From Pseudomonas sp. URMO17WK12:I2 (GTDB lineage: Bacteria > Pseudomonadota > Gammaproteobacteria > Pseudomonadales > Pseudomonadaceae), in contig NZ_QKYW01000001.1 in the NCBI RefSeq assembly GCF_003253735.1, positions 620,001 through 684,000 on the forward strand: DNA of 64,000 nucleotides, written 5' to 3'. Within the stretch, counting starts at the first letter, position 1, and every line of letters begins with the position of its first letter. The position numbers and the translations under genes are program-made. Under the pieces are notes generated by a model that was not told where the DNA came from, did not search any database, and worked only from the letters and a program-made list of their open reading frames with translations. This document shows, in pieces, positions 1 to 9,495 of the stretch.

Positions 1-168
1 CAGTACTGCCGCCGGCCCGGCGCTGTGGATCACGCTGCCGGAGCCGACGAACAATGCCCCGCCGATCACCCCGGCGATGGACATCATGGTGAGGTGCCGG
101 GGCTTCAATGACGCACTGAGCTTGCTCTCAGGCTCCTGCTTTGCCTGTTCGGCTGATACCGCATCCAT
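1..168 (-). CDS. Amino-acid permease, APC family (5' end only)
   Basis: The first 56 codons lie here and the gene continues beyond the window edge. A hydrophilic N-terminus of about 20 residues is followed by LKPRHLTMMSIAGVIGG and ALFVGSGSVIHSAGPAAVL. This is the N-terminal signature of APC-superfamily amino-acid permeases of the GabP/AnsP type, covering the unwound first transmembrane helix that contacts substrate. The start is the ATG at 168-166, with an AGAGGT ribosome-binding sequence about 8 bases upstream. The product is expected to be a 12-helix inner-membrane importer. The substrate cannot be judged from this fragment. Confidence 0.8.
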   Translation of the reverse strand, partial: MDAVSAEQAKQEPESKLSASLKPRHLTMMSIAGVIGGALFVGSGSVIHSAGPAAVL

Positions 169-795
169 AGAAGGACTACCTCTTATTGATTTTGCTGGAA
201 ACAGTTGAAGCCAGGCCACTGCGCATACCGCCAGGCGGCGCGCCAGCAGGCTTCGCTGCGTGTTCGCTTTCCATGTGGGCGTTTCCGGATCCGGCGAGCC
301 GGTCTCGGGCAACAGTTCCTTGCCGAAATCCATCCGGTTGAAGCAGAGAAAGCTCCGTCACCACCGTGACTGCCGAGCCATTTACCGCAGCGGTGCTACC
401 TGAAAAAACCCCGGCGCACCGAATTGAATGTTCGTTTTACTCCACAACTCGCTCGAAACCAGGCCCTTTTCAGCTCGGCGTTCGCCGCTGAAACCAGCGC
501 CACCAACAGGTGACAATCCCTGTAGAGACCGCCACTAACGCGATTAAATCCGCCCTCTCCCTGGCGAATGAAACCCGTTCGTTAAATTCAACGGGGCCGG
601 ATGGTAACGGAAAATTTACATTTGGGAATACTCCGCATATGCATGGGGCGGATGGGCGGCAGTGGCAACGCTGGCGGTATCCGAGCCTGGTTTGCCTCAT
701 CAGTCCAGCTTTGAGAGCATGCGCAGCCTGTGTGCTTAGCACTTCAGATCGGCGACAACTCGATGTCTCTGCCAGACCTCAACAAGGACGTCTTC
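169..795. other. Gene-free stretch between divergent genes
   Basis: This stretch separates the leftward permease from the rightward M24-like gene. Short open frames exist on both strands but show no family resemblance, no good ribosome-binding site and no sensible composition. It presumably holds the two divergent promoters, of which neither can be placed confidently. The part around 590-650 is locally more AT-rich than the rest. Confidence 0.5.
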
Positions 796-1674
796 ATGCC
801 CGCATTTCTCGATAAAGCCCTGCGCCAGCTTGGTCGCCGGTTTGGCCGTCAGCCTGCATCAGCGGCCACACTCATCGAGCGCTACCAGACCAAGAATCAG
901 CAGTTGGCAGCGCGCATTGCGCTGCTGCCAGACCGAGAACGGCTCGCTTCGATTCGCGAACAAGCGCCAGTAGTCTCCAGGTTGCTACGCGACCTGGCGC
1001 CGCTCATTGGTCCGCAAAGCAACGGCCTTGCCCTGCAGGACCAGATTGTCCAGGAGTTCGAGCGCCTGGGCTGGCAGCCAATGCTGGTGGGGTACAAGGG
1101 TTATCCCGCGGCCGTGCCGATTTCGATTGGCAAAGCCGTTCTGAGCGGCTTTCCGACAGCCAATCCGCTACCCGACAACGCTCTAGTGACCATAGAGCTG
1201 ATTGCAGCCTCAAGCACCGCCTACCTGGCACAAAGCTGGACCTTTGCAGGAGCGAAGGCCGATGCAAAGCAGCTCGCACTGCTCGAGGCAGGACGCCAGG
1301 CGCTCAAGGCCGGCGTAGCCTGCATTCGGCCAGGAGAACGTGTAGACGCTATTGGCGAAGCGATAGCCGAGGTGCTCGATGCCCATGACCTGCAGCCTGT
1401 CATCGAATATTCAGGCCATGGGATGGGCAAGGATCGTATGCAGTCACCCTTGATTTTCTGCTACCGGAATAATTACTCGAAGAACGAGCGCCTTCAGGTG
1501 GGCCAAATTCTCAACGTTCTGGTCCCCGCCAAGCCGGGCGCACGGGGCATACGCTTCGACACCCGCAATTTGCAAGAGGTTTTTACTCAGGACGGCAAGG
1601 AAGCGGTGGTGTTCTCAGCGATGGTGGAGGTGACTCAAGAAGGTCACCGGTTGCTCAGTGAATGGGTGGATTAG
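796..1674 (+). CDS. M24-family methionine aminopeptidase-like protein, probably inactive
   Basis: A 292-residue protein with the pita-bread fold pattern of type I methionine aminopeptidases. The equivalent of the SVNEVVCHGIP segment reads SIGKAVLSGFPTANPLP, and GHGMG (His208) is kept. The other expected metal ligands are not. The first Asp aligns with Glu in VTIELIAAS, the second with Gln in AQSWTF, and the two late Glu positions read LNVLVPA and VFSAMVEVT. It therefore looks like a pseudo-enzyme. The ATG at 796 is chosen because AAGGA lies 7 bases upstream; in-frame starts at 730 and 763 lack this. An N-terminal extension of about 35 residues precedes the usual domain. The gene converges on topB and its function is unknown. 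Confidence 0.7.
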   Translation: MPAFLDKALRQLGRRFGRQPASAATLIERYQTKNQQLAARIALLPDRERLASIREQAPVVSRLLRDLAPLIGPQSNGLALQDQIVQEFERLGWQPMLVGYKGYPAAVPISIGKAVLSGFPTANPLPDNALVTIELIAASSTAYLAQSWTFAGAKADAKQLALLEAGRQALKAGVACIRPGERVDAIGEAIAEVLDAHDLQPVIEYSGHGMGKDRMQSPLIFCYRNNYSKNERLQVGQILNVLVPAKPGARGIRFDTRNLQEVFTQDGKEAVVFSAMVEVTQEGHRLLSEWVD

Positions 1675-1747
1675 AAGCGTCTGGGCCCAGATTGACCACG
1701 TCGCAATTAGCCCCGGGATGTCGCCGCGCCTACCAACACTCAAGCTT

Positions 1748-3682
1748 CTACTTCGTCGCACGCGGAGCCTTGCGCGATGATCGGACGCCCTTGCCAGCCC
1801 CGCCCTTGCGCTTACCTTTCCACGCCGGCTTGCCGCCAGGCGGCGGGCCACTGATGGTCAGTTGCAACCCCCGGCAGCGTTCGATCTGCTTGCCCATCCA
1901 GGCCGACTGCTTGGCGACGAACTCTTCAAGCGGCATCTCGCCACTCTGCACCATGTCCAGCGCCTGCTCCCAGATCGCCGTGGTGCCGGGGTCGGCAATC
2001 GCCCGTGGCACCGCATCGATCAGTCCGAACGCCGCCGAGGTGGCCGCCAGCGCCTTGCCCTGCTTGCTCAGGTAACCGCGATCGATCAGCCCCTGGATGA
2101 TCCCGGCACGGGTGGCTTCGGTGCCGATGCCGGTGGTGTCCTTGAGCTTCTGCTTGAGCAGCGGATCCTCGACCAGCCGCGCCACGTTCTTCATCGCCTG
2201 GATCAGGTCGCCCTCGGTGAACGGCTTGGGCGGCTGGGTGAATTGATCCTTGAGGGTCACCTCGCGGACCGCGTACTGCTGGCCTTCTCGCAACGCAGGC
2301 AGTGGCTGGGGCGCCGGCATCTCGCGGCCCCTGGCAGGCGCCAGGGCTTCGGGCAGTGCGCGCTTCCAGCCCGGATCGACGATCTGTTTGCCGACGGCGC
2401 GCAGATCATGGCCGGCGCAATCGAAATCCGCCTGGGTGCGGTCGTATTCGTGGTTGGGCAGGAACTGCGCCAGGTAGCGGGCGCGGATCAGCTCGTAGAC
2501 CGCGCGTGGCCGGCCGCTCAGCCGCGCCAGGCCAGCGGCCGCCAGGGTCGGGATGATGCCGTGGTGCGCGCTGACCTTGGCATCGTTCCAGGCCCGCGAA
2601 CGGCGCCCGGCCTGGGTGTGCGCCAGCACCTCGCGTAGCGCCGGGTCGGCGTGCCCCAGCACAGCCAGAATGGCCGGCGCTTCGGCGTGCTGGCTCAACG
2701 GCAGGTAGCCGCAGTCGCTGCGCGGGTAGGTGATCAGCTTGTCGGTCTCGTAGAGTTTCTGGGCGATGTCCAGGGTTTCCTGGGCGCCCAGGCCGAGCTT
2801 CTTCGAGCACACCTGCTGCAGGGTACCGAGATCGAACAGCAACGGCGGTGCTTCACGCATGCGTTCGGTCTTCAACTTTTTCAGCACGGCATGCTCGGCG
2901 CCCTGCATGGCCTCGGCGGCGCGCTGCGCCACCGCGTGCTTCAGGCAGCGCCCCTGCTCGTCGCAATCGTCCTGGGGTGCACGCCACTGAGCGGTGAACG
3001 GCGTGCCGTTGCCATCGAGCGTTACATCGATGGCCCAGAACGGCACCGGTACGAAGTCGGCGATGCTACGGTCACGGTCCACCACCAGGCGCAGGGTCGG
3101 CGTCTGCACGCGGCCGACCGGCAGCACGCCCTGATAGCCGGACTTGCGCCCCAGAAGGGTGAACAGGCGGCTCATGTTCATGCCGATCAACCAGTCGGCG
3201 CGCGAACGGCCGAGCGCCGACTGATAGAGGTTGTAGGTGCTGGCGCCGGGCTTGAGCGCGGCCAGGGCCTTGCGGATCGAGGCGTCGTCCAGCGCCGACA
3301 GCCACAGGCGCTGGATCGGCCCGCGGTAACGGCAATGCTCGAGCAGTTCGCGGGCGATCATCTCGCCCTCACGGTCGGCATCGGTGGCGATCACCAGTTC
3401 GCCGGCTTCGCCGAGCAGGCGCTTGACCGCCTTGAACTGGGCGGCGGTCTTGGGCTTGATGCGCATGTTCCATTGCTGGGGCACGATCGGCAGGTCGTCC
3501 AGCACCCAGCGTTTATAGCGTGCGTCGTAGGCATCCGGCGGTGCGGTTTCGAGCAGGTGACCGATGCACCAGGTAACCGTCACGCCATTGCCCAACCAGC
3601 AGCCATCGCCACGCCGCGTGGCACCGAGCACGCTGGCGATGTCTTTGGCTTGGGAGGGTTTTTCGCAGAGAAACAGGCGCAT
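1748..3682 (-). CDS. topB: DNA topoisomerase III
   Basis: A type IA topoisomerase of 644 residues, close to the roughly 650 of E. coli TopB. It cuts and passes single DNA strands and helps decatenate replication and recombination intermediates. The TOPRIM domain comes first (Glu7 in FLCEKPSQAKDI; DADRE at 101-105, metal binding). The active-site tyrosine is Tyr319 in KLITYPRSDCGYLP, and GVLPVGRVQTPTL and GIGTEATRAGII are family motifs. The C-terminus is a short Lys/Arg/Gly-rich tail with no zinc fingers. The start at 3682 gives the standard MRLFLCEKPS N-terminus; a longer frame extends upstream but is not family-like. A LexA-like box lies 38 bases upstream. Confidence 0.96.
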   Translation of the reverse strand: MRLFLCEKPSQAKDIASVLGATRRGDGCWLGNGVTVTWCIGHLLETAPPDAYDARYKRWVLDDLPIVPQQWNMRIKPKTAAQFKAVKRLLGEAGELVIATDADREGEMIARELLEHCRYRGPIQRLWLSALDDASIRKALAALKPGASTYNLYQSALGRSRADWLIGMNMSRLFTLLGRKSGYQGVLPVGRVQTPTLRLVVDRDRSIADFVPVPFWAIDVTLDGNGTPFTAQWRAPQDDCDEQGRCLKHAVAQRAAEAMQGAEHAVLKKLKTERMREAPPLLFDLGTLQQVCSKKLGLGAQETLDIAQKLYETDKLITYPRSDCGYLPLSQHAEAPAILAVLGHADPALREVLAHTQAGRRSRAWNDAKVSAHHGIIPTLAAAGLARLSGRPRAVYELIRARYLAQFLPNHEYDRTQADFDCAGHDLRAVGKQIVDPGWKRALPEALAPARGREMPAPQPLPALREGQQYAVREVTLKDQFTQPPKPFTEGDLIQAMKNVARLVEDPLLKQKLKDTTGIGTEATRAGIIQGLIDRGYLSKQGKALAATSAAFGLIDAVPRAIADPGTTAIWEQALDMVQSGEMPLEEFVAKQSAWMGKQIERCRGLQLTISGPPPGGKPAWKGKRKGGAGKGVRSSRKAPRATK

Positions 3683-3720
3683 TGGCTCGGGCCAGCAGAA
3701 AATGGACAGCGGCAAGAATA

Positions 3721-3736
3721 CTGTATATCCATACAA
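3721..3736. promoter_or_regulatory. LexA-like box upstream of topB
   Basis: The sequence CTGTATATCCATACAA matches the gammaproteobacterial SOS-box pattern CTGT-N8-ACAG except for the final base, with the typical alternating AT centre. It sits between topB and the divergent xseB, 38 bases from the topB start codon, where a repressor would cover the topB promoter. This is an inference from one motif; chance occurrence is possible. Confidence 0.4.
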
Positions 3737-3820
3737 ATCACCCACCCGGATCGATTTGCTCGCAACAGAGCCCTCTGCTAGTGTCGCGGCGACCGCGAAC
3801 CCGCCTGAGACCTGCTGACC

Positions 3821-4063
3821 ATGGCCCGCAAGAAAGCCGCGCTCGACTTCGAGCAATCCCTCACCGAACTGCAAACCATCGTCGAGCGCCTGGAAAACGG
3901 CGAGCTGTCGCTCGAGGAGTCACTGAGCGCCTTCGAGCAAGGCATCGGCCTGACCCGTGAATGCCAGGCCGCCCTGACCCAGGCCGAGCAGAAGGTACAG
4001 ATCCTCCTGGAGCGCGATGGCGCGCTCGAAGCGGCGCCATTCGAAACGGACGAGCCGCTATGA
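3821..4063 (+). CDS. xseB: Exodeoxyribonuclease VII small subunit
   Basis: An 80-residue acidic helical protein with the XseB signature: [40 protein letters not shown] (residues about 10-49) and the C-terminal [10 protein letters not shown] segment. Several copies bind the XseA large subunit to form the single-strand exonuclease ExoVII in the cytoplasm. It opens the xseB-ispA pair, and its TGA overlaps the ispA ATG (ATGA), which suggests translational coupling. This association with ispA and dxs is common in gammaproteobacteria. Confidence 0.95.
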   Translation: MARKKAALDFEQSLTELQTIVERLENGELSLEESLSAFEQGIGLTRECQAALTQAEQKVQILLERDGALEAAPFETDEPL

Positions 4064-4947
4064 TCGCCGCCTACCAGGCGCGCTGCCAGAAGCAGGTCGA
4101 CGCCGCCCTCGAACCGCTGTTCGCCGCGCCGCGCGCCGAACTCGGGCGCCTGTATGCGGCCATGCGTTACAGCGTGTTCAACGGCGGCAAGCGGGTCCGC
4201 CCGCTGCTCGCCTATGGAGCCTGTGAAGCCCTTGGCGGCACAGCGCAACAGGCCGATGGCGCAGCCTGCGCAGTGGAACTGATCCACGCCTATTCGCTGG
4301 TGCATGACGACCTGCCGGCCATGGACGACGACGATCTGCGCCGTGGCCAGCCGACCACCCATATCGCCTTCGACGAAGCCACCGCCATCCTCGCCGGTGA
4401 TGGCTTGCAGAGCATGGCCTTCGCGGTGCTGGCCAGCACGGAGCACAACCCGCAGAGCGCCGAGATTCGCCTGAGCATGTTCCAGGCCCTGGCCCAGGCT
4501 GCAGGCCCTGCCGGCATGGTCGGCGGCCAGGCCATCGACCTCGGCTCGGTAGGCCAGCAACTGCTGCAACCGGCGCTGGAAACCATGCATCGGCACAAGA
4601 CCGGTGCGCTGATCGAAGCCAGCGTGCACCTCGGGGCCCTGGCCAGCGGCCGCGCCGACGAGCACAGCCTGGCCGCGCTGAGCACCTACGCCCGTGCCAT
4701 CGGCCTGGCCTTCCAGGTGCAGGACGACATTCTCGACGTGGAAAGTGATACCGCGACCCTGGGCAAGACCCAGGGCAAGGACCAGGCGAACGACAAACCC
4801 ACCTACCCGGCGCTGCTCGGCATGGCCGCCGCCAAGGCCTACGCCCTGGAGCTGCGCGACCAGGCGCTGCAAGCGCTGCAGCCGTTCGGCGAGGCTGCCG
4901 AGCCGCTGCGCGCGCTGGCTCACTATATCGTCGAACGGCGCAACTGA
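4060..4947 (+). CDS. ispA: Farnesyl diphosphate synthase (geranyltranstransferase)
   Basis: A 295-residue trans-prenyltransferase that condenses DMAPP/GPP with IPP to farnesyl diphosphate, the precursor of undecaprenyl phosphate and quinone side chains. The first aspartate-rich motif [14 protein letters not shown] starts at residue 83, with GGKRVRP before it. The second, FQVQDDILD, is near residue 220, followed by [18 protein letters not shown]. The start is the ATG overlapping the xseB stop; an upstream in-frame start falls inside xseB and is not credible. It works with dxs immediately downstream in the same pathway. Confidence 0.97.
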   Translation: MIAAYQARCQKQVDAALEPLFAAPRAELGRLYAAMRYSVFNGGKRVRPLLAYGACEALGGTAQQADGAACAVELIHAYSLVHDDLPAMDDDDLRRGQPTTHIAFDEATAILAGDGLQSMAFAVLASTEHNPQSAEIRLSMFQALAQAAGPAGMVGGQAIDLGSVGQQLLQPALETMHRHKTGALIEASVHLGALASGRADEHSLAALSTYARAIGLAFQVQDDILDVESDTATLGKTQGKDQANDKPTYPALLGMAAAKAYALELRDQALQALQPFGEAAEPLRALAHYIVERRN

Positions 4948-5065
4948 ACCGCTGTCTATCTGACATCGCTGCTGCGGCAACCACGCCCAAGTCCTCCCTT
5001 GGGCTAGGGTCATCGCATCAGGTAGACTGCCCCACTATTTTCGAATTCTTATAACGACTCGCCTG

Positions 5066-6967
5066 ATGCCGACGACTTTCCACGAGATTCCCCGCGAACG
5101 CCCGCTGACGCCGCTGCTCGACCGTGCCAACACGCCGGACGAATTGCGCCGCCTTGGCGAGGCCGAGCTGGAGACCCTGGCGGATGAACTGCGCCAGTAC
5201 CTGCTTTATACGGTCGGCCAGACCGGCGGGCATTTCGGTGCCGGCCTCGGGGTGATCGAACTGACCGTCGCCCTGCACTACGTCTTCGATACGCCAGACG
5301 ACCGCCTGGTATGGGATGTCGGCCACCAGGCCTACCCGCACAAGATTCTTACCGGCCGCCGCGAGCGCATGGGCAGCCTGCGCCAGAAGGACGGCATCGC
5401 CGCCTTCCCGCGTCGCTCGGAAAGCGAGTACGACACCTTTGGCGTTGGCCATTCCAGCACCTCGATCAGCGCCGCACTAGGCATGGCCATCGCCGCCCAG
5501 CGCCAGGGCAGCAAGCGCAAATCGGTGGCGGTGATCGGCGACGGCGCCCTGACCGCAGGCATGGCCTTCGAGGCGCTCAACCACGCGGCTGACGTCAAGG
5601 CCAACATGCTCGTGGTGCTCAACGACAACGACATGTCGATCTCCAAGAACGTCGGCGGGCTGTCCAACTACCTGGCCAAGATTCTCTCCAGCCGCACCTA
5701 CGCTAATGTGCGCGAGGGCAGCAAGAAGGTGCTGTCCAAGCTGCCGGGCGCCTGGGAAATTGCCCGCAAGACCGAAGAGCACGCCAAGGGCATGCTGGTC
5801 TCGGGCACCATGTTCGAAGAGCTGGGCTGGAACTACATCGGCCCCATCGACGGCCACGACCTGCCGACCCTGCTGGCCACCCTGCGCAACATGCGCGACC
5901 TGGAAGGTTTGCAGTTCCTCCACGTGGTCACCAAGAAGGGCAAAGGCTTCGCCCCCGCCGAGGTCGACCCGATCGTCTACCACGCCATCACCAAGCTGGA
6001 GCCGATCAACGCACCAGCCAAGGTGAAGAAGCCGTCCGGCCCGAAATACTCCAGCGTATTCGGCCAATGGCTGTGCGAGATGGCCGCCCACGACGAGCGC
6101 CTGATGGCCATCACCCCGGCGATGAAGGAAGGCTCCGACCTGGTGGCGTTCAGCGAGCAGTATGCGGACCGCTACTTCGACGTGGCCATCGCCGAGCAGC
6201 ATGCGGTCACTCTCGCTGCCGGCATGGCCTGCGAAGGCGCCAAGCCGGTGGTGGCGATCTACTCGACCTTTCTGCAGCGCGCCTACGATCAACTGATCCA
6301 CGACGTCGCGGTGCAGAACCTCGACGTGCTGTTCGCCATCGACCGCGCCGGCCTGGTCGGCGAAGACGGGCCGACTCACGCGGGCAGCTTCGACCTCTCC
6401 TACCTGCGCTGCATTCCCGGCATGCTGATCATGACGCCGAGCGATGAAAACGAGCTTCACCACATGCTCACCACCGGCTATCAGTTCACTGGCCCGGCCG
6501 CCGTGCGCTACCCGCGCGGCAGCGGCCCGAATGCGCCCATCGACCGCGAGCTGATGCCGCTGCCGATCGGCAAGGGCGTGGTGCGTCGCCAGGGCAAGGG
6601 CGTGGCCCTGCTGGTGTTCGGCGTGCAACTGAGTGAGGCCCTGCGCGTTGGCGAAACGCTGGACGCCACGGTGGTCGACATGCGCTTCGTCAAACCCCTC
6701 GATGAAGCACTGGTCAGCGAACTGGCCGCAGGCCACGACCTGCTGGTGACCATCGAGGAAAACAGCGTGATGGGCGGCGCTGGCAGCGCCGTCAGCGAAT
6801 TCCTCGCCAGCCAGGGCACTCTCAAACCAATGCTGCACCTCGGCCTGCCCGACAGCTACGTGGAGCACGCTCGCCCTGAGCAGATGCTCGCCGAGTGCGG
6901 CCTGGACGAAGCCGGCATCGAAGCGGCCGTGCGTCAGCGTCTTGAAAAAGGCTCAAGCAAAGCCTGA
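5066..6967 (+). CDS. dxs: 1-deoxy-D-xylulose-5-phosphate synthase
   Basis: A 633-residue thiamine-diphosphate enzyme that condenses pyruvate and glyceraldehyde-3-phosphate, the first step of the MEP isoprenoid pathway. Motifs: [17 protein letters not shown] and [11 protein letters not shown] (ThDP and Mg binding), the catalytic-Glu region [17 protein letters not shown], and [20 protein letters not shown] of the transketolase pyrimidine domain. Full length for the family. It lies 118 bases after ispA. The gap holds a GCCCAAG/CTTGGGC hairpin (4985-5003 region) and a plausible sigma-70 pair (TTGGGC, TAGACT), so dxs may have its own promoter. Confidence 0.97.
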   Translation: MPTTFHEIPRERPLTPLLDRANTPDELRRLGEAELETLADELRQYLLYTVGQTGGHFGAGLGVIELTVALHYVFDTPDDRLVWDVGHQAYPHKILTGRRERMGSLRQKDGIAAFPRRSESEYDTFGVGHSSTSISAALGMAIAAQRQGSKRKSVAVIGDGALTAGMAFEALNHAADVKANMLVVLNDNDMSISKNVGGLSNYLAKILSSRTYANVREGSKKVLSKLPGAWEIARKTEEHAKGMLVSGTMFEELGWNYIGPIDGHDLPTLLATLRNMRDLEGLQFLHVVTKKGKGFAPAEVDPIVYHAITKLEPINAPAKVKKPSGPKYSSVFGQWLCEMAAHDERLMAITPAMKEGSDLVAFSEQYADRYFDVAIAEQHAVTLAAGMACEGAKPVVAIYSTFLQRAYDQLIHDVAVQNLDVLFAIDRAGLVGEDGPTHAGSFDLSYLRCIPGMLIMTPSDENELHHMLTTGYQFTGPAAVRYPRGSGPNAPIDRELMPLPIGKGVVRRQGKGVALLVFGVQLSEALRVGETLDATVVDMRFVKPLDEALVSELAAGHDLLVTIEENSVMGGAGSAVSEFLASQGTLKPMLHLGLPDSYVEHARPEQMLAECGLDEAGIEAAVRQRLEKGSSKA

Positions 6968-7019
6968 CCCACTTGCTTGTATTTCATGCAGCCACCTTCT
7001 AAGGTACGCCTCGTTCACC

Positions 7020-7215
7020 TCCTGCCAGGTGCACGCGGCGCTGCCACGCCGCGCGTTAAACGGGAAGTCGGTGCGCGCGCTCCGCGCGCCAAGCCGACGC
7101 TGCCCCCGCAACGGTAATCGACCGCAATCAGCCGATTGCACAGCCGCTCAACCGCCACTGAGTCTACCGGGAAGGCGAGCGGTTGCAGGTCGAAAGCCCG
7201 GATACCGGCCTTGCA
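7020..7215 (+). promoter_or_regulatory. Cobalamin (adenosylcobalamin) riboswitch
   Basis: The leader of btuB contains the B12-box core GCTGCCCCCGCAACGGTAA at 7099-7117, preceded by AAACGGGAAGTCGGTGC (7058-7074). It is followed by the CCACTG element, and it closes with AAAGCCCGGATACCGGCCT (7193-7211). These are the conserved pieces of the cobalamin riboswitch in the right order. Bound cobalamin is expected to sequester the ribosome-binding site and shut off btuB. Exact outer boundaries are estimated from the pairing arms. Confidence 0.95.
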
Positions 7216-7318
7216 GGACGAGACGCGTGTTGCGGAGGGCATCACCGTCAGGCGTCAGCATGCGCTGCGCTTGTGCTCGCCCTCCTCGAAAGTCTGCCGA
7301 CCTGCGAGGACACCCACC

Positions 7319-9172
7319 ATGAAACACCTGCACCTGATGCTGGCCAGCGCCCTGTCGCCAGGCCTGGCGTTCGCCGCCAATACGAGCTACGACGAGGCGC
7401 TCAAGCTGTCGGAGACCGTGGTGACCAGCAACCGAGACGTGCAGCCGCGCGAACAGAGCAGCACGCCCACCACGGTATTCACCCGCGCCGACATCGAGCG
7501 CCTGCAGCCCGGCAGCGTGCTCGACCTGCTAAGCCGAGTGCCGGGAGTGCAGGTCACCCGCGCCGGTGGCCGCGGCAGCACCAGTGGCCTGTACATTCGC
7601 GGCACCAAGACCGCGCAGAGCCTGGTGCTGGTCGACGGCCAGCGCATCGGCTCGGCATCTGCTGGCGGTGCGCCGCTGGAATACCTGAATGTCGAGCAGA
7701 TCGAACGTGTCGAGGTGCTGCGCGGCTCACGCTCGGCCATCCATGGTGCCGATGCGATTGGCGGCGTGGTGCAGATTTTCACCCGCCGGGCTACGGGCGA
7801 AGGGCTCAACCCGCGCCTGCGCGTCGGCTATGGTTCGAACCACAGCTGGGAACGCAGCCTGGGCCTGTCCGGTGGCGATGCCGACACTCGTTTCAACCTC
7901 GGCCTGAGCGCCGACGACAGCCGCGGCATCAATCGCACCCATGTCCGCGTGGCGCCGGACAGCGACCGCGACGCCTACCGCAACAACGCCTTCAGCGCCA
8001 GCCTCAGCCACCGCTTCAGCGAAGCGCTGGAAGGCGGCTTCAGCGTGCTCGACCAGCGCGGCGAGAGCGAATACGACGGTGGCTGGGACGGCGCCTACCC
8101 ATACACCGACTATCAGCTGACCAGTTACTCCGGGTTCCTCGACGCCCAGTTGCTGCCTGCCTGGAAAAGCCGCCTGGAAGTCGGCCACAGCGAGAACCGC
8201 TCCGTCGAGCGCTTCGATGACGTGCCCGCCAGCAGCCCCTTCAACACCTACCGCAACAGCCTGGCCTGGCTCAACACCCTCGACCTGGACGACGGCCACA
8301 GCCTGCTGCTCGGCGCCGATGGCTACCAGGAACGGCTCAACAGCAATACCGCCTACGCCGAGGACAGCCGCTGGAACCACGCCCTGCTCGCGCAGCACCG
8401 TTACCGCGGCGAGCGCTTCAATACCGAGCTGGGCCTGCGCCATGAGAAGAACCAGCAATTCGGCAGCGCCAACACCTTCAGCGCTGCCCTGGGCTACCAG
8501 CTCGATACGCGCAACGAGCTGATCCTCTCCTACGCCGAGGGCTTCCGCGCGCCAACTTTCAACGACCTCTACTGGCCAGGCGGCGGCAACCCGGACCTGC
8601 AGCCGGAGACGTCCAAATCCTACGAATTGCAGTGGCGCAGCCAACTGGCCGAGCGCACCGCGCTGCAGGCCTCGGTATACCGCACCGACCTGCGTGATGC
8701 GATCAACGGCTGGCCCGCCGAGAACCTCGACAAGGCACGTATCAACGGCTTCGAAGCCAGCCTGCAGCATGAACTGCTGGGCTGGCAGGTAGCACTTGGC
8801 CTGAGCCTGATCGACCCACGCGACCGCAGCACCGGCAAGCAATTGAATCGCCGCGCCAAGCGCACCCTGAACCTGGATGTGGATCGCCAGTTCGGCGACT
8901 GGTCATTCGGCGCTACCTGGCAGGCGGTCAGCCGTACCTACGACGACGTCGAAAATCAGCGCGAGATCGCCGGCCACGGGCTACTTGGCCTGCGCGGCAA
9001 CTGGCAGGCGACACCTGAGCTGGCGCTGGGCCTGAAGGTGGATAACGCGCTGGACAAACGCTACAGCCGCGCCCAGTACAGTCATGGAAGCTGGCCCGTG
9101 ACGAACTACAGCGAATACCGCGAGGAAGGCCGCACCGCCCTACTGTCACTGACCTGGACGCCGGCGTTCTGA
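7319..9172 (+). CDS. btuB: TonB-dependent vitamin B12 outer-membrane receptor
   Basis: A 617-residue outer-membrane beta-barrel receptor. It has a signal peptide (MKHLHLMLASALSPGLAFAA), then a TonB-box-like LSETVVTSNR. The plug domain follows (TPTTVFTRADIERLQPGSVLDLLSRVPG, RGTKTAQSLVLVDGQRIG, VEVLRGSRSAIHGADAIGGVVQIFTRR), then a barrel ending in a terminal Phe. Length matches E. coli BtuB (614). The cobalamin riboswitch directly upstream supports cobalamin as substrate. The ATG at 7319 is preceded by GAGGACACCCACC; upstream in-frame codons lie inside the riboswitch and are rejected. Confidence 0.95.
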   Translation: MKHLHLMLASALSPGLAFAANTSYDEALKLSETVVTSNRDVQPREQSSTPTTVFTRADIERLQPGSVLDLLSRVPGVQVTRAGGRGSTSGLYIRGTKTAQSLVLVDGQRIGSASAGGAPLEYLNVEQIERVEVLRGSRSAIHGADAIGGVVQIFTRRATGEGLNPRLRVGYGSNHSWERSLGLSGGDADTRFNLGLSADDSRGINRTHVRVAPDSDRDAYRNNAFSASLSHRFSEALEGGFSVLDQRGESEYDGGWDGAYPYTDYQLTSYSGFLDAQLLPAWKSRLEVGHSENRSVERFDDVPASSPFNTYRNSLAWLNTLDLDDGHSLLLGADGYQERLNSNTAYAEDSRWNHALLAQHRYRGERFNTELGLRHEKNQQFGSANTFSAALGYQLDTRNELILSYAEGFRAPTFNDLYWPGGGNPDLQPETSKSYELQWRSQLAERTALQASVYRTDLRDAINGWPAENLDKARINGFEASLQHELLGWQVALGLSLIDPRDRSTGKQLNRRAKRTLNLDVDRQFGDWSFGATWQAVSRTYDDVENQREIAGHGLLGLRGNWQATPELALGLKVDNALDKRYSRAQYSHGSWPVTNYSEYREEGRTALLSLTWTPAF

Positions 9173-9495
9173 GAGCCGTTCACAAACTTGTTCACCTGGC
9201 AAATGCGAATCCCTATGGATTGGCGGCAAAGTGGCGGGAGCGGCCGGTCGTCCCCTTAGGTGGCTGGTGATTATTTGTGGGAGCGGGCCATGCCCGCGAT
9301 AAAATCACGGGCATGGCCCGTTCCCACAGGGAAAGCAACGATATCCGCTTTTGCCTTTCTACTCATTGCTCGTGGCATCTCGTCGAAAGATCGTGAACAG
9401 GCCCTGAGTCAGGAAATCACCCGCAAGCGGCCCCTACCCGGTCGACGGAATCACCGCAATCTGTAGAAGCTGCGGGGGCGATCCAACCGACATGA
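9173..9495. other. Intergenic stretch between btuB and a convergent permease gene
   Basis: No gene is supported. The stretch holds the REP element at 9276-9328 and otherwise shows no recognisable promoter, terminator or RNA. It separates the 3' ends of two convergent genes, a typical place for REP sequences. Confidence 0.6.
9276..9328. repeat. REP element, copy 1
   Basis: An inverted repeat in which TGTGGGAGCGGGCCATGCCC is mirrored by GGGCATGGCCCGTTCCCACA around a short AT-rich centre. It is the Pseudomonas REP/BIME type. Close relatives occur at 27017-27066 and 43073-43125 in this window. Confidence 0.85.

Noticed and set aside
176..364. Short open frame on the minus strand just upstream of the permease
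   Set aside because: No ribosome-binding site or family resemblance; likely the permease leader.
470..815. Overlapping open frames on both strands before the M24-like gene
   Set aside because: Biased composition without domains; they overlap each other and the likely promoter region.
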